A DNA stretch of 64,000 bases from Bedellia somnulentella. Its lineage: Eukaryota; Arthropoda; Insecta; Lepidoptera; Bedelliidae. This document shows, in pieces, positions 10,516 to 20,715 of this stretch; the stretch's first letter is position 1, and every line of letters starts with the position of its first letter. The translations under genes were made by a program, and so were the position numbers. Under the pieces are notes generated by a model. It ran no database searches and was not told where the DNA came from. It saw only the letters and a list, made by a program, of their open reading frames with translations. The stretch lies in the NCBI GenBank assembly GCA_963576735.1, contig OY755186.1, positions 15,983,970 to 16,047,969 on the forward strand. Reading direction: 5' to 3'.

Positions 10516-10653
10516 CGCCCAATTTCTGAATTGAGTATTCCAGCTGAGAACAACTTAAGTATCGTTCTGTCGCATTGAAATCTTAACAACTGAATGAGAC
10601 ATAACGATACTGAAGTCGTTCTCAGCTTGAATACTCAATTCAGAAATCGGGCG
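10516..10653 (+). mobile_element. 138-bp palindromic MITE
   Basis: The termini are inverted repeats: CGCCCAATTTCTGAATTGAG on the left and its near-complement ending GAAATCGGGCG on the right. Flanking TTA duplications are at 10513-10515 and 10654-10656. A second 138-bp copy lies at 37371-37508 in the opposite orientation. The 3-bp TWA-type duplication is what PIF/Harbinger elements make, but no transposase is present to confirm this. Confidence 0.85.
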
Positions 10654-10662
10654 TTAGTATAG

Positions 10663-10780
10663 CATTAACCCGTTTCTTACTGCGGCTGTCGTATGAGGTT
10701 ACTTGGGGTTTTTGAAGCCTTTAAGTGTTTGTTGGGCGATGTGTCTGGAGTCCCATCACGTACCATCCCTTATAATACAA
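10663..10780 (+). mobile_element. Family A SINE fragment
   Basis: This is a degenerate 5' portion running from AGCATTAACCCGTTTC to TGGAGTCCCATCAC, truncated before the stem. Confidence 0.65.
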
Positions 10781-10796
10781 TGCTTTCCCAATTCAT

Positions 10797-11048
10797 ACAT
10801 ACATACATACATACATATACTCACGGCTATAAATCCCTTGAAGGGGTAACCAGAGCTAGGGAATAAAAAATTCCTCAGCCACTTTTGGAAGTTGCGTGGG
10901 GAAAAGATGGTGTAAAGGTTGTTGGTGATGGGTTTCCAACCGCATCGCCCAAAAAAAATCCCTTAAAAGCCCCAATACCGTAAGTCGCCTCTTACGTACA
11001 CCCACCGGAAGAAATGGGGTAGTGCTATTCTAAGCCGGCACTACACAG
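10797..11048 (-). mobile_element. Family A SINE, full length
   Basis: A (CATA)n tail at 10797-10816 and a GCCGGCACTACACAGCC end are both present. Confidence 0.92.
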
Positions 11049-11305
11049 CCAATTCCAAAATAACTGTATTTTTTTAATTTTGAAGATCCTGGGCTATTTA
11101 TGTTTTGGATATGTTTGAATGTTTAAAGACGAACATTATTCTTATTAAGGTAATCTCCCATCGTTCTAAAAACAATTTCAATAAGTTACTAAGAATATTA
11201 TTACAATATGCAATACTCATTTTATTCAAGTACCCTTTATTCATCTCTCACTCACCATTCGAAAAGTGATAAAACAATAGCTAAAAATATTGATGAAATT
11301 TCCAG

Positions 11306-11404
11306 ATCCATGTCTCAATGAGAATGAAGTGTTCGATCAATGCAATGCTGACTGCGAGCCTACCTGCGATGATCCTGAGCCTCTTTGCGAGAAAGTGTGC
11401 AGAG
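11306..11404 (+). CDS. TIL-domain protein, exon coding first half of TIL domain 2
   Basis: An AAATTTCCAG acceptor precedes it and a GTTTGT donor follows. In phase 1 it reads (N)PCLNENEVFDQCNADC, then EPTCDDPEPLCEKVCR. Six cysteines in the spacing C-x8-C-x3-C-x3-C-x6-C-x3-C are those of a classical TIL domain first half. A longer frame starting upstream at 11290 and reading through the donor to 11610 is a shadow. Confidence 0.93.
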
Positions 11405-11599
11405 GTTTGTCATTATTACATACATCTCATACAATCATCACAAGAAAGCATATACTAATAAATAAAGGAAATGAAAATTTCGAGCCCGTCACTATGCTAA
11501 TCGAGCTACAGTGTCAAGTATCTACTAGTGCAAAATTCGTGCCACTGGTCTACCTTTACAGATATAATGTAAATGTTGAGAACGCCTATCACATAGCCT

Positions 11600-11660
11600 T
11601 TATTTATTAGTAATAATCCCCACCTGAGGTTTTCATTAACAAAACATTCTAATTATAAGA
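11600..11660 (+). repeat. Fragment of family D repeat tail
   Basis: TTTATTTATTAGTAATAATC, followed by CCCACCTGAGGTTTTC, matches the segment that follows the tRNA-like units near 42190 and 52800. Confidence 0.6.
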
Positions 11661-11667
11661 AATCATA

Positions 11668-11935
11668 GAGTCATGTGTGTGGTTAATTTATCATGGTTGT
11701 TAAAGGTGAGGGAAAACATCGTGAGGAAACCCACATGGCTGAGTTGTACTTAGTCACGTGACAGTGTATTCGTACAAAACGGCGATAGGCCTGCCCCCTA
11801 TCACGTGAGTACACTGTCCATGCAAAACGTGGGTACTCTGAACACCAGGTGACAAAGTCACGTGATTACCTCTGCCAACCCCTTCGGGGATATTCGGCGT
11901 TAACGTTTATGTTTTATGTGATGTTTATGTCATAG
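11668..11935 (+). mobile_element. Family B SINE, 5'-truncated
   Basis: The tRNA-like head is missing. The copy starts at the GTCATGTGTGTGGTTAAT block and ends in a TTTATGTTTTATGTGATG tail. It lies in the last intron of the TIL gene. Confidence 0.88.
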
Positions 11936-12225
11936 AGTCAGTTATCTTAAGGGCTTTAGCTGATGTTAACCTTTCGTGATGTAAGAAGGTGTGTTTCCAC
12001 ACGGGGCGTGAATTTTGCGTCATCAAGTTTCTTTTACAATTGCCGGACCTAACTTTAATCCTATCCTCAAATTTCATTTCTGATGGTGATATAATTTTAG
12101 TGAACTTGAAGTCCTAAAAATTTAAAAAGGTGTGGGCCCTTATAAACTTATAAAACATATCAAAAGTCAAGTTTATTAAAGTATATTTGTCCGTCAGTAT
12201 TTTTAAGACCAGATTTAATTTCCAG

Positions 12226-12377
12226 GAGGATGCATATGTTCCACTGGTCTTCTCCGAGACAACACTGGAGCCTGTGTCGCCGTCGACAAATGTCCTCCTT
12301 CCAACTCCACCGACCCTGGTATATTGGGGAGATATATTGATGCGATCAATAAGATTCTAGAGATATCTGAAATTTAG
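12226..12377 (+). CDS. TIL-domain protein, terminal coding exon
   Basis: The acceptor is TTTAATTTCCAG. The phase-1 junction restores a Gly codon, and the exon reads GGCICSTGLLRDNTGACVAV, then DKCPPSNSTDP. It closes TIL domain 2 with its last four cysteines, for ten in total. About 16 further residues (ILGRYIDAINKILEI, then SEI) lead to a TAG stop at 12375-12377. The tail beyond the TIL fold has no recognised motif. The gene therefore encodes at least two tandem TIL domains and is probably secreted, since TIL proteins are disulphide-rich. The protease target cannot be read from this sequence. Confidence 0.88.
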
Positions 12378-12530
12378 TAAACTTCGGCCTGTCAGAAGGT
12401 TAGAAGTCATGTAGTTGAAAAATGATTTTTGGTGAATTTTAATTTGGGATATCAGATTAATTTATGCTGAGTAGACATACCTTATGGTGACTTAATACTC
12501 TGCTTCGTGTAAACTTCAGAAACAAACAGG

Positions 12531-12536
12531 AATAAA
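12531..12536 (+). other. Putative polyadenylation signal of the TIL gene
   Basis: AATAAA lies 154 bp after the TAG stop, on the coding strand. Confidence 0.55.
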
Positions 12537-13265
12537 AAAAAGATATAACATGAATTTGTTTTTTATTTCTAATATAAATAAAACATAACTAATGTAAATA
12601 TAAAAGTCATTAAAGATGGATTCAGGTGGCAGCCCCTTCCTGGCATTGGTATTATTATTATGTTTGCGAGCTGAAACAAAGAAAATTTGTGAGTTTAGCG
12701 CCATCTACACTAAAGTGTTTGTTTTAAGTTAAACGTTACGTTGCTTAAACACGAAGTGTGATATTTCAACTAGAGTTAGTAAAATAGAAAACAGATGGCG
12801 CTAGAGTATTTCTTTAATGTATTTGAAACGCAGTATACATGCGTTCTTGTAGGTTTTCTAAACAAAACAATAAATAACATAAAGAGTTATCAAATATTTT
12901 TTTTAAATTGTTTAAAATTTTCAAGCAATTTATTAAAATTATAACGAAAACTTTAGTACTGTCACCTAGTGAGTAGACTTATAACTACTTCAAATATTTT
13001 CTTTGAATAAGTGCGTATTCATTCTTAGTTCGTCTGTATTTGTAAAGATGGCGCTTAGAAACAAAATAAGCTCAAAATAGAAATAAGGTAGGTACTCTCT
13101 GATCCCCTTTGGTTTAGAGTTTTAACTTATTCTAAGGGTGAATAATAATTATTTTAAGCTGTGTTGTGTCCTACACGTGTGCTACACAATCCTATGTAAC
13201 TACGTATGTACCTAAATGAGATTATCCTTTATACAATGCATATGCATATTCGTAGATTGTAGCGT
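12537..13265. other. Intergenic AT-rich spacer
   Basis: No recognised repeat or exon is supported here. A minus-strand frame at 12516-12704 with a TTTGTTTCAG in front is discussed among the rejected items. Confidence 0.4.
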
Positions 13266-13508
13266 AGCCGTGTATGTAGTGTCGGTTTAGAATAACACTA
13301 CCCCATTTCTAACCGAGGGTGATCGTAAGAGGTGACTAAGGGTAAAGGGGCTTTTTTAGTGATTTTTGGGCGATCTGGTTGGAGACCCGTCACCAAAAAC
13401 ATTTATTAGTACCATCTTTTCCTCGATGAACTTCCAAAAGTGGCTAGGGAATTTCTAATTCCAAACCTCTGGCTACCCCGTTAAGGGATTTATAGCGTGA
13501 GTATATAT
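13266..13508 (+). mobile_element. Family A SINE
   Basis: This belongs to the subfamily with CCGTGGGTGATCG-type text (here CCGAGGGTGATCG) and CCCCGTTAAGGGATTTATAG near the 3' end. Confidence 0.9.
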
Positions 13509-13842
13509 CAGCCAGTCTGATCGAGCTTATGTCGATACGTTACTGACTTCTTCGAGTATACACTTCATTCGAGTACAAAGCTGGTTGGAAAAGTTGGAAA
13601 CACTATTTCAAAGCTGGAATTAACTAGTGTTAATTCCAATTAATTTCGTAATTTCTTTACTTAATTGAATCTCTATTCTAAGCCCTTATTCCTATTGTTT
13701 TCCTCTTAAGGCTTATCCCTTCACATCAATCTACGTTATTATTCACCCCTTTTCCTACTATCTCTGACTAGGTTGATATTTGAAATACATCCATATACAC
13801 ACAGCTCTAAAACCCTAAAAAGTTTAAGGTTAAAAGTAAAAT

Positions 13843-14095
13843 GCTGTGTAGTGTCGGTTAGAATAACACTATCCCATTTCTCCCGGTGGGTGTACGTAAG
13901 AGGCGACTAACGGTATTGGGGCCTTTGAGGGATTGTTGGGCGATGCGGTTGGAGACCCATCACCAACCTCATAGCCCAACACCTTTATTTTTCCATCTTT
14001 TCCCCACTCTCATCTCCCAAAGTGGCTGAGGAATTTCTAATTCCTTAGCTCTGGCTACCCCTTCTAGGATTTATAGCCGTGAGTATGTGTATGTA
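13843..14095 (+). mobile_element. Family A SINE, full length
   Basis: It starts GCTGTGTAGTGTCGG and ends with the tail GTGTATGTATGTATG. A short extra CCTCATAGCCCAACA segment is inserted after ATCACCAA. Confidence 0.92.
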
Positions 14096-14243
14096 TGTAT
14101 GTTAAAAGTAAGGTTATTTTTATTTATATTTAGTTCCTATGACAAACTATCAGCGTTTATGAAACTACCTATAAGTCTAGTGGCCCGGGATTTTGCTCTG
14201 ATAGTTAATGTTGTTAATTTTAATGTATTTTTAATTTTAATGG

Positions 14244-14498
14244 CTGTGTAGTGTCGGCTTAGAATAACACTACCCCATTTCTACCGGTGGGTGTACGTAA
14301 GAGGCGACTAACGGTGTTAGGGCTTTTAAGGAATTTTTGGGCGATGCGGTTGGAGACCCATCACCAACAACCTTTATTTTGCCATCTTTTCCCCACTAAA
14401 CTTTCCAAAAGTGGCTGAGGAACTTCTAGTTCCTTAGCTCTGGCTACCCCTTCTTGGGATTTATAGCCGTGAGTATATGTATGTATGTATGTATGTAT
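14244..14498 (+). mobile_element. Family A SINE, full length
   Basis: The internal stem is GAGGAACT-TCT-AGTTCCTT, a compensatory variant. The tail has four TATG units. Confidence 0.93.
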
Positions 14499-15114
14499 TT
14501 TTATCCTTTTTTACTAAACATTATTTTAAAGCATTTTCTATACGTAACAAGCTATGAAATCAAACTGTTTGGTTAGACAAAAACTGTAATTACATGCATG
14601 TACTCGTATGATAGAAAACTAGACACAACAATATTTTATATTATACAAAAAACAATTCGTTATAATCCATCATCTATCACCAACCTAAGACTTCCACCAC
14701 CATCACCCATCATCACCTTGGAATAGTCCTCTTCCCGAATGCCATATGCACGGTAAGTATAGGATAGGAAGTCGCTTTGATTGGCTGAAATCTGAAACAC
14801 CATGGTTTGACCTCCTGGCTTCCCGTGTACCACTCGGAAATCCACTTCAGCCATTATATCGGCTGATGCTTGGACCTCTATGTAGTCTAAGACGAAGCCT
14901 TTCTGAAAGTTTTGAGAAAGTTAATTTTGTTATCAAAAATTATATTAGTGAAATTCAAATCATCGAAAAGTGTCTTGTTGATTCAGCCAATTCAACCCAC
15001 CACCGGTTGGACTTTGCCTTAGAACCAAAAACTCTAGACGAATTATACCTCTATGCGCGGTACAATCGTTTTACGTATTTTTAAAAACAAACTCAAATGT
15101 GACAAAAGTCAACC
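14499..15114. other. Unresolved segment with weak ORFs
   Basis: A minus-strand frame at 14660-14854 (64 codons) and a plus-strand frame at 14746-15084 (112 codons) overlap. I do not recognise either product. Neither has convincing splice sites or a family motif, and both may derive from a decayed repeat. Confidence 0.3.
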
Positions 15115-15399
15115 ATATATGTCCCCACGTGGTATTTATGGTGATTTGGCCATAGTCCACCACGCTGGCCAATTGCGGGTTGGCAGACTACTATCGTTAT
15201 AGTAGCCGGGAACGACGGCTTAATGTGCCCTCCGAAGCACGGAATCTTCTTTATTTTCGGATGTGATTCAAGCCTGCAATATCCATCCAGACTGGGTTAA
15301 ATCTTACAAATTAAATTTGTAAAGTTACCACCCCCCGGGAATCGAACCCGAGATCTCCGTACTTGAAACCAAGCGCTTAACCGTGAGACAACGGACGCT
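15115..15399 (-). mobile_element. tRNA-derived SINE (family C)
   Basis: On the minus strand the head reads GTCCGTTGTCTCACGGTTAA (A-box region) and CTCGGGTTCGATTCCCGG (B box). A SINE body follows, containing GGAGGGCACATTAAGCCGTC and a CCCGGCTACTAT stem. Confidence 0.85.
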
Positions 15400-15530
15400 G
15401 TTGATTAAGGAAAAATATTTTCCAAATGTGGAGAAAGAAAATTTAGAGACCAAGCGTGGCTAAATAGATAAATTCACTTTTCAGGGGTAACTTATCGTAA
15501 AATAAAATTAATGAGATCTACTTCCCAACA

Positions 15531-15621
15531 CACATACATACATCCCTAAAAGGGGTAGCCGGAGCGAAGGAACTAGTAATTCCTCAGCCACTTTTGGAAA
15601 GTTGAATGAGGAAAAGATCAG
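15531..15621 (-). mobile_element. Family A SINE, 3' fragment
   Basis: The tail, the ACCCC-GGG module and the stem (GGAACTAGTAATTCC) remain. It breaks off at GAGGAAAAGATC. Confidence 0.75.
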
Positions 15622-15904
15622 TCCTCCCTGACAAATGAAAATTTAATCTTCAAAATAACATCATGTGACCTTTTCTTAATTACTCGTCTGGAGTTCATTA
15701 CGTCTATGTTTAGCACCAATCTTTTCCACAACTTAGTTAATTAAATAATTTAGCTTTCTCTTCTTTGGTAGTAAAATGGGTTTTACTGCCACAGACTGCA
15801 AACCGTAGACTTGCAAAACTTAATTGGTAATGTTCGGGGGCATATTGCACATAGAACCGATGACACCCGTTATAGCTGAAAGGAGTGGCAGCCACGTACA
15901 GGAA

Positions 15905-16030
15905 AATGCAGTGTGAGAAAACTTAAGTAACTGAGTTGTGCTTAGTCATTTGACTTTGTATTAGTCCAAAACAGTGATAGCACTATCACCTATTACATGG
16001 ATGCAATGTCCAGAAAAAACACGTTGTTGT
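15905..16030 (+). mobile_element. Family B SINE, central fragment
   Basis: TGAGTTGTGCTTAGTCATTT and the CACTATCACCTATTACATGG block are recognisable. Both ends are lost. Confidence 0.6.
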
Positions 16031-16071
16031 TTCGTAAAATAAAATAACTATACGTAGGGAGGGTAAGGAGA

Positions 16072-16317
16072 TACATACATACAAATTCTCACGGCCGTAA
16101 GCCCAAAAAGGGGTAGCCAGAAGTTCCGAGCTTGATACTCCTCAGCAACATTTGGAAGTTGATAGGGGACAAGATGATAGAAATAAAGTATCGTTGGTGA
16201 TGGGTCTCCAACCGCATCGCCCAAAAACCACATGCCCCATCATACTCTTCGTCGCCTTTTACAACATCCGTAGGTAGAAAGAGGTAGAGACATTCTAAGC
16301 CGATCCTACACGGCAAG
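16072..16317 (-). mobile_element. Family A SINE, diverged subfamily
   Basis: The subfamily is marked by GATAGGGGACAAGATGATAG in place of GAGTGGGGAAAAGATGG. Frames read through it at 16048-16316 are not genes. Confidence 0.9.
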
Positions 16318-16536
16318 GGTAAAGAAAATTGATAATTACCTTAGCTGTAGCTGTCACCAATATAAAGAATGGATTGTAATTATTTATGTGACGAAACCTT
16401 TCGGAGCCTGCACTCATAGGTAAGGAATCTGAAATATATTGAACTTATTAATTTTATCTTTTTTAAAATAATATGCACATGCCATTATTCTTAGGTCACG
16501 AAGTAATTTCAATTTTATGATCGTTGAAAACTATGA

Positions 16537-17877
16537 TTGCTTGGTTCACATACCGAGGTACACATACTGGTATTGCATTGGTTTACTGTAAATAACCTGG
16601 TTCTGAATGCCAAAAAAACTAAATGTATTAAATTTACTTTACCGAATGTTAGGCAAGTTGACGCCAATATTGTTATTGACAGTGAAAAAGTAGAATTAGT
16701 GAAAGAGACAAAATTCCTAGGGATAATAATCGATTCTAAGTTGCAATGGGGACCCCATATACTAACACTTTCTAAAAGGCTGAGCTCAGCAGCGTATGCC
16801 GTGCGTAAGATTAGAGAAATAGCAGACATAGAAACAGCTCGCATTGTTTATTTCAGTTATTTTCATAGTATTATGTCGTACAACCGTGATAGCCCAGTGG
16901 GTAGAACACTCGGTTATCGTGCAAACGACTAGTGTTCGAATCCTGGGTCGGGCCTACACCAATTTGTCTTTTCTAAAGACATATGTGTGGTTAATTTATC
17001 ATGGTTGTTAACGGTGAGGGAAAACATCGTGAGGAAACCCACATGGCTGAGTTATACTTAGTCATGTGACAGTGTATTCGTACAAAACGGCGATAGGCCT
17101 GCCCCCTATCACGTGAGTACACTGTCCATGCAAAACGTGGGTACTCTGAACACCAGGTGACAAAGTCACGTGATGTTCAGAAGTATTGGTACCTCTGCCA
17201 ACCCCTTCGGGGATATTCGGCGTGAACGTTTATGCTTATTATAATGCTTATTATTATGTCGTACGGTATTTTATTATGGGGTAAAGCGGCTGATGTTCAT
17301 AAAGTTTTTGTCTTACAAAAGCGAGCTATCCGATCTATTTACATGTTAAGGTCGAGGTATTCGTTGCGCGAAAAATTTAAAGATATTGGCATTTTAACTG
17401 TCCCTTGCCAATACATATTTGAGAATTTAATGTATGCCAAAAAGAATATAGGCCAATTTAGTAAAGTTAGTGATAGGCATACTGTTAACACTCGGAATAA
17501 GGAGAAACTTAACGTACCGAAGTGGAGACTTAAATAAAGAAAGTAACTCCTTTATGGGACTATCCCTGAAAATGTTCAATAAACTTCCTTCTGACATATT
17601 GGAATTGCCTGTGGCATCTTTTAAAAAGGCAATTAAAGCCATGCTTTTAAAGAAATCTTACTACAGTGTTCAAGATTTTTTAAACGACAAGGACCAAACG
17701 CGCACATGACCATGTACGTAAAGCTATAAATCTTCCCTCGTTATTGCTAGGAATAATTGTCTGGTGAGGATTTTTCTTCTCACATTATGTGATTGGTTTT
17801 TGTGATGGACAATTTATTTTAATTATGTCAAACTAGCGTTTGGTTTGGTCGCATAGAAAATCTTTTGTAAAGTAAAA
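16537..17877 (+). pseudogene. Jockey-like LINE, RT C-terminus and post-RT region, split by a SINE
   Basis: The frame from about 16570 reads WFTVNNLVLNAKKTKCIKF, then a VKETKFLGIIIDSKLQWG segment, the region after the YxDD motif of a jockey-clade reverse transcriptase. It runs to FSYFHSIMSY at 16881, where a family B SINE interrupts it. It resumes at 17265 with GILLWGKAADVHKVFVLQKR, then YIFENLMYAKKNI. One frameshift near 17530 leads to SNSFMGLSLKMFNKLPSDI and ends LKKSYYSVQDFL with a stop near 17707. EN and the catalytic RT motifs are absent (5' truncation). The 3' UTR appears to end at the TIR of the next transposon. Confidence 0.87.
16882..17251 (+). mobile_element. Family B SINE, full length, with target-site duplication
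   Basis: It is flanked by the 13-bp duplication TATTATGTCGTAC at 16869-16881 and 17252-17264, which sits in the LINE coding sequence. The head has A and B boxes. The tail reads GTTTATGCTTATTATAATGC. Confidence 0.96.
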
Positions 17878-18142
17878 GGGCATTTCTACGGGCAGTGTCA
17901 ATTGAGCTACTGCTGTGCAAAAAGTATCTTATAGTTATAATGACATACTTCAAAAAAATCACACGATTTTTAAGGGTTTTGACTCGATGGAGAGCATTTC
18001 TAAAATATTGTTTTACTTTACATAAACTCTGAAAAAAAACCTAAACTTTGAAAACGGGGAAAATTTGGCCGAAAAAGTCGTGTCGGGATTCCAGAATTGA
18101 CTCGATATTGCTTCATAACTTTTTTAATAATACCTTCATAAT

Positions 18143-18485
18143 CCGGTCAATTTATACATTCAAGGTTACATAAATTCATAAGAAGCTGAAAATTGGCACA
18201 ATTGTTCAAAACATGATTATAAATGAATCCTCAAAAGTCCCCATCGTTCCGAGGTGTGCTAAAAATTTTACACGAGGTCAAAGGGCACAAAAATGAGTTT
18301 TTTGCTATTTTAAGCGAAACGGTGAGTTTTTTCGCAAAATCACCACACCACAAAATTGTAGATCAGAAAATTCTCTACAAAAAAGATATCAATATTTTTT
18401 TTCCTAAAAGCCAACATTTTGAAGATATAACGCGTTGAAAACTTCGATCATTGGTAATCTTCATACTTTGCACACGTTTCCACGC
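18143..18485 (+). repeat. Long inverted repeat, left arm
   Basis: The arm starts CCGGTCAATTTA and runs to about TTGCACACG. It is the reverse complement of 19134-19481. The inner 260 bp or so are nearly identical: a 71-codon frame in each arm differs at one residue. That frame has no recognisable family. Confidence 0.9.
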
Positions 18486-18659
18486 CACCTATGAGGTAGT
18501 GTACTTGTGTACTACTAGCGCGTTTTATTTTAACGTGGTATCCCCTGTAGGCCTATTCCACGGGTCTGCAGTGATTTTATTTGTTTTAAAACTATTGTAA
18601 AATATTATTGTACATATCGGTTGGTTAAAATAATTGCGGTGTAATTGAAAATGAAATGA

Positions 18660-19100
18660 TTAATATTCCTCGTCTGATTCGTAATTTTCCAGGATTACTG
18701 TTTCTTGTTCTTCGTCTTCTTCTTTTTCTTCTATTTCACAGATCAACTGTCCCACTAGCGATTCATTGGTATCATATGAGTCTTCTAGATTAGCTGACTC
18801 AACATTAGAGCACGATCGGCCTTGGCAGTTTGTGCATGCCAGGGAACAAAACAGTCCAACTTTTCTGCATCCACATTCAGCATTACAACATTTTTTACAG
18901 TTTCAAAATATTGAGTTGAGAAGTTTCTCAGGTGCTGGTGGAAGTAAAGTTAGAACTGGCTCTAATGTATTATCGACCAACTTCCAACCCCAGTCTTTAG
19001 GGTCCAGCTGATTACCAAGCCACACTTGAACTTGGTAATATACCCAAAATAAATGTTGGGGAGCAGCTCCTGAGGTGAGGTTGGAGGTAAAGAAGCTAGT
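18660..19100 (-). pseudogene. Cys-rich (CXC-like) protein, C-terminal fragment
   Basis: The minus strand is open for about 147 codons except for one TGA. It begins TSFFTSNLTSGAAPQHLFWV and continues YYQVQVWLGNQLDPKDWGWK. After LLPPAPEKLLNSIF comes the cysteine-rich block NCKKCCNAECGCRKVGLFCS, then LACTNCQGRSCSN. It ends with an acidic tail (EEKEEDEEQETVILE) and a TAA. The single stop falls where the family normally has a Cys. This is a recurrent uncharacterised insect and invertebrate protein type, often near repeats, with a TSO1/tesmin-like cysteine arrangement. Its function is not known to me. The N-terminal part is missing. Confidence 0.75.
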
Positions 19101-19133
19101 TTATAACACCTTATAAGTGATGTTAATACGTGG

Positions 19134-19481
19134 CGTACGTTTGCAAAGTATGAAGATTACCAATGATCAAAGTTTTCAACGCGTTATATCTTCAAAATGT
19201 TGGCTTTTAGGAAAAAAAATATTGATATCTTTTTTGTAGAGAATTTTCTGATCTACAATTTTGTGGTGTGGTGATTTTGCGAAAAAACTCACCGTTTCGC
19301 TTAAAATAGCAAAAAACTCATTTTTGTGCCCTTTGACCTCGTGTAAAATTTTTAGCACACCTCGGAACGATGGGGACTTTTGAGGTTTCATTTATAATCA
19401 TGTTTTGAACAATTGTGCCAATTTTCAGCTTCTTATGAATTAATGTAACCTTCCTCCTTATTTTAGGCCTAAATTGACCGG
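19134..19481 (-). repeat. Long inverted repeat, right arm
   Basis: It mirrors 18143-18485 across a 648-bp centre that holds the Cys-rich fragment. The outermost 50 bp have diverged (TTAGGCCTAAAATAAGG on its own strand). Confidence 0.9.
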
Positions 19482-20063
19482 ACTATTCATAGTTAAAAAT
19501 CTTACATTCCCAGATCATGGAATAGACAATAAAGCTATATAAGTAAATATATTTAATGTAACTACTTGGGTTATAATACAATAACACTTTATAACTTTGT
19601 CAGAAGCTTCGGTCTCAATTCGCTGAAATTTACTTTTGCCTACCTACATCACTAACTAAGCGCAGTACGAACGTCACTAGCTGGTTCCCACAAACTGCTG
19701 GTAGCGCCCGAGCGGCCGAGCATTATGAGCAAAGGGACAGCATTATTTAGGAGCGTTTTTCGAAGGTACGAAAGTAGTCGGTAATTTTTGGATCGTGTCA
19801 TTTCTGAAATCGGTGTGTTACATATGTTTTGACTATAAAAGTATTTACAACGATTCTTGCTCAATTTATCGACTAGTTTAGTGATATCTTCGTATGTATT
19901 TTGTATAAATAGCTTTAAATTGTATAATTTATGAGTTATTTGGTGAAATGTGTTATTTCCCCAATTCGGTGGGTCTCAATTACCTGGAAAATTGAGCACC
20001 GAAATGAGAAAACTTACACCGATTTGAGATTTTACTATACTTTTAAGAATACACTATAAAGAT
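19482..20063. other. Interior of the TIR transposon, no intact gene
   Basis: It contains CTCAATTCGCTGAAATT (19613) and CCCAATTCGGTGGGTCTCAA (19960), members of the repeated motif set. A minus-strand frame at 19652-19864 is not recognised. Confidence 0.45.
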
Positions 20064-20715
20064 TTGATGAAAATTATCTTAAATAAGCAAAAATTACTTT
20101 ACCAATATATGCTTCATGTTTCTGATATTATATCCCAAAACACGTACATTAAAAAAATCAAAGCTGAACTTGCTTATGACCAATGCATAATCCACTGTGA
20201 CTTTAGTCAGAACTATTGCACGAAGTCCGCTAATGAAATACAAAGCTTTCATTTTGGAAGTAGCAGGCAACAAATATCCTAACACACATCAGTTATTTAC
20301 TACATGAAACATGGAAACTTCGTTACTCAATCATTCTGTACTGTAAGTAAATGTCTTAGGTACGATGCTGTACGATTTTTAGAAGATGAAATATCTGATA
20401 TACAATCTTTTTTTTATATCCGATTCACCTTCAGCTCAGTATCGCAACCGAAAAATCTTTTTTATCATGACTTGTCTTCACTGGAATTTTCATAGCCTTG
20501 CGTCGGATGGAACTATACTGAGCATGGGCATGGTAAAGGAGCGCCTGATGGCGTTGGAGGATGCCTTAAAAGTACGGCTGATAAAATAGTTGCGCGTGGC
20601 TATGACATACCTAATATTGACAACTTTCGTGAATGTTTTGAAAAAACATGTCAATAACATCAAAATCGAAGTGGTCGATGAGTCTGGCATTTTTGAAAAG
20701 GAAATGCTTGATTAA
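20064..20715 (+). pseudogene. Decayed D/D/E-type transposase
   Basis: Three frames join into one protein trace. First is IIHCDFSQNYCTKSANEIQS, then FHFGSSRQQIS (to 20282). Next are FCTVSKCLRYDA and, after a shift, FISDSPSAQYRNRKIFF. Last are GHGKGAPDGVGGCLK, ADKIVARGYDIPN, FRECFEKTC and EVVDESGIFEKEMLD before a TAA at 20713-20715. DFS-NY, SD-PS-QYRN and -GHGKGAPDG- are conserved blocks of a widespread uncharacterised transposase-like protein family. The Asp residues in the first two blocks, plus an acidic residue normally just before GHGKG, are candidate catalytic residues. Family recognition rests on memory of related proteins, and the superfamily name is uncertain. Confidence 0.7.

Noticed and set aside
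11290..11610. 106-codon ORF taken as a single-exon gene
   Set aside because: Only 11306-11404 is coding. The ORF start lies in the intron and its end reads through a good donor.
12516..12704. Minus-strand frame after TTTGTTTCAG that could join the 28.6-kb signal-peptide exon in phase
   Set aside because: The join would span 16 kb, the peptide has no motif, and the frame runs into AT-rich 3' sequence. The fit may be chance.
14660..15084. Overlapping ORFs on opposite strands as a host gene
   Set aside because: Neither has recognisable domains or splice sites, and the direction of coding cannot be decided.
18223..19391. Two 71-codon ORFs encoding the same peptide
   Set aside because: They lie in mirror-image arms of an inverted repeat; near-identity follows from the DNA repeat, and there is no known family.
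20064..20690. Separate small genes at 20064-20282, 20304-20495 and 20386-20589
   Set aside because: They are consecutive frames of one decayed transposase.
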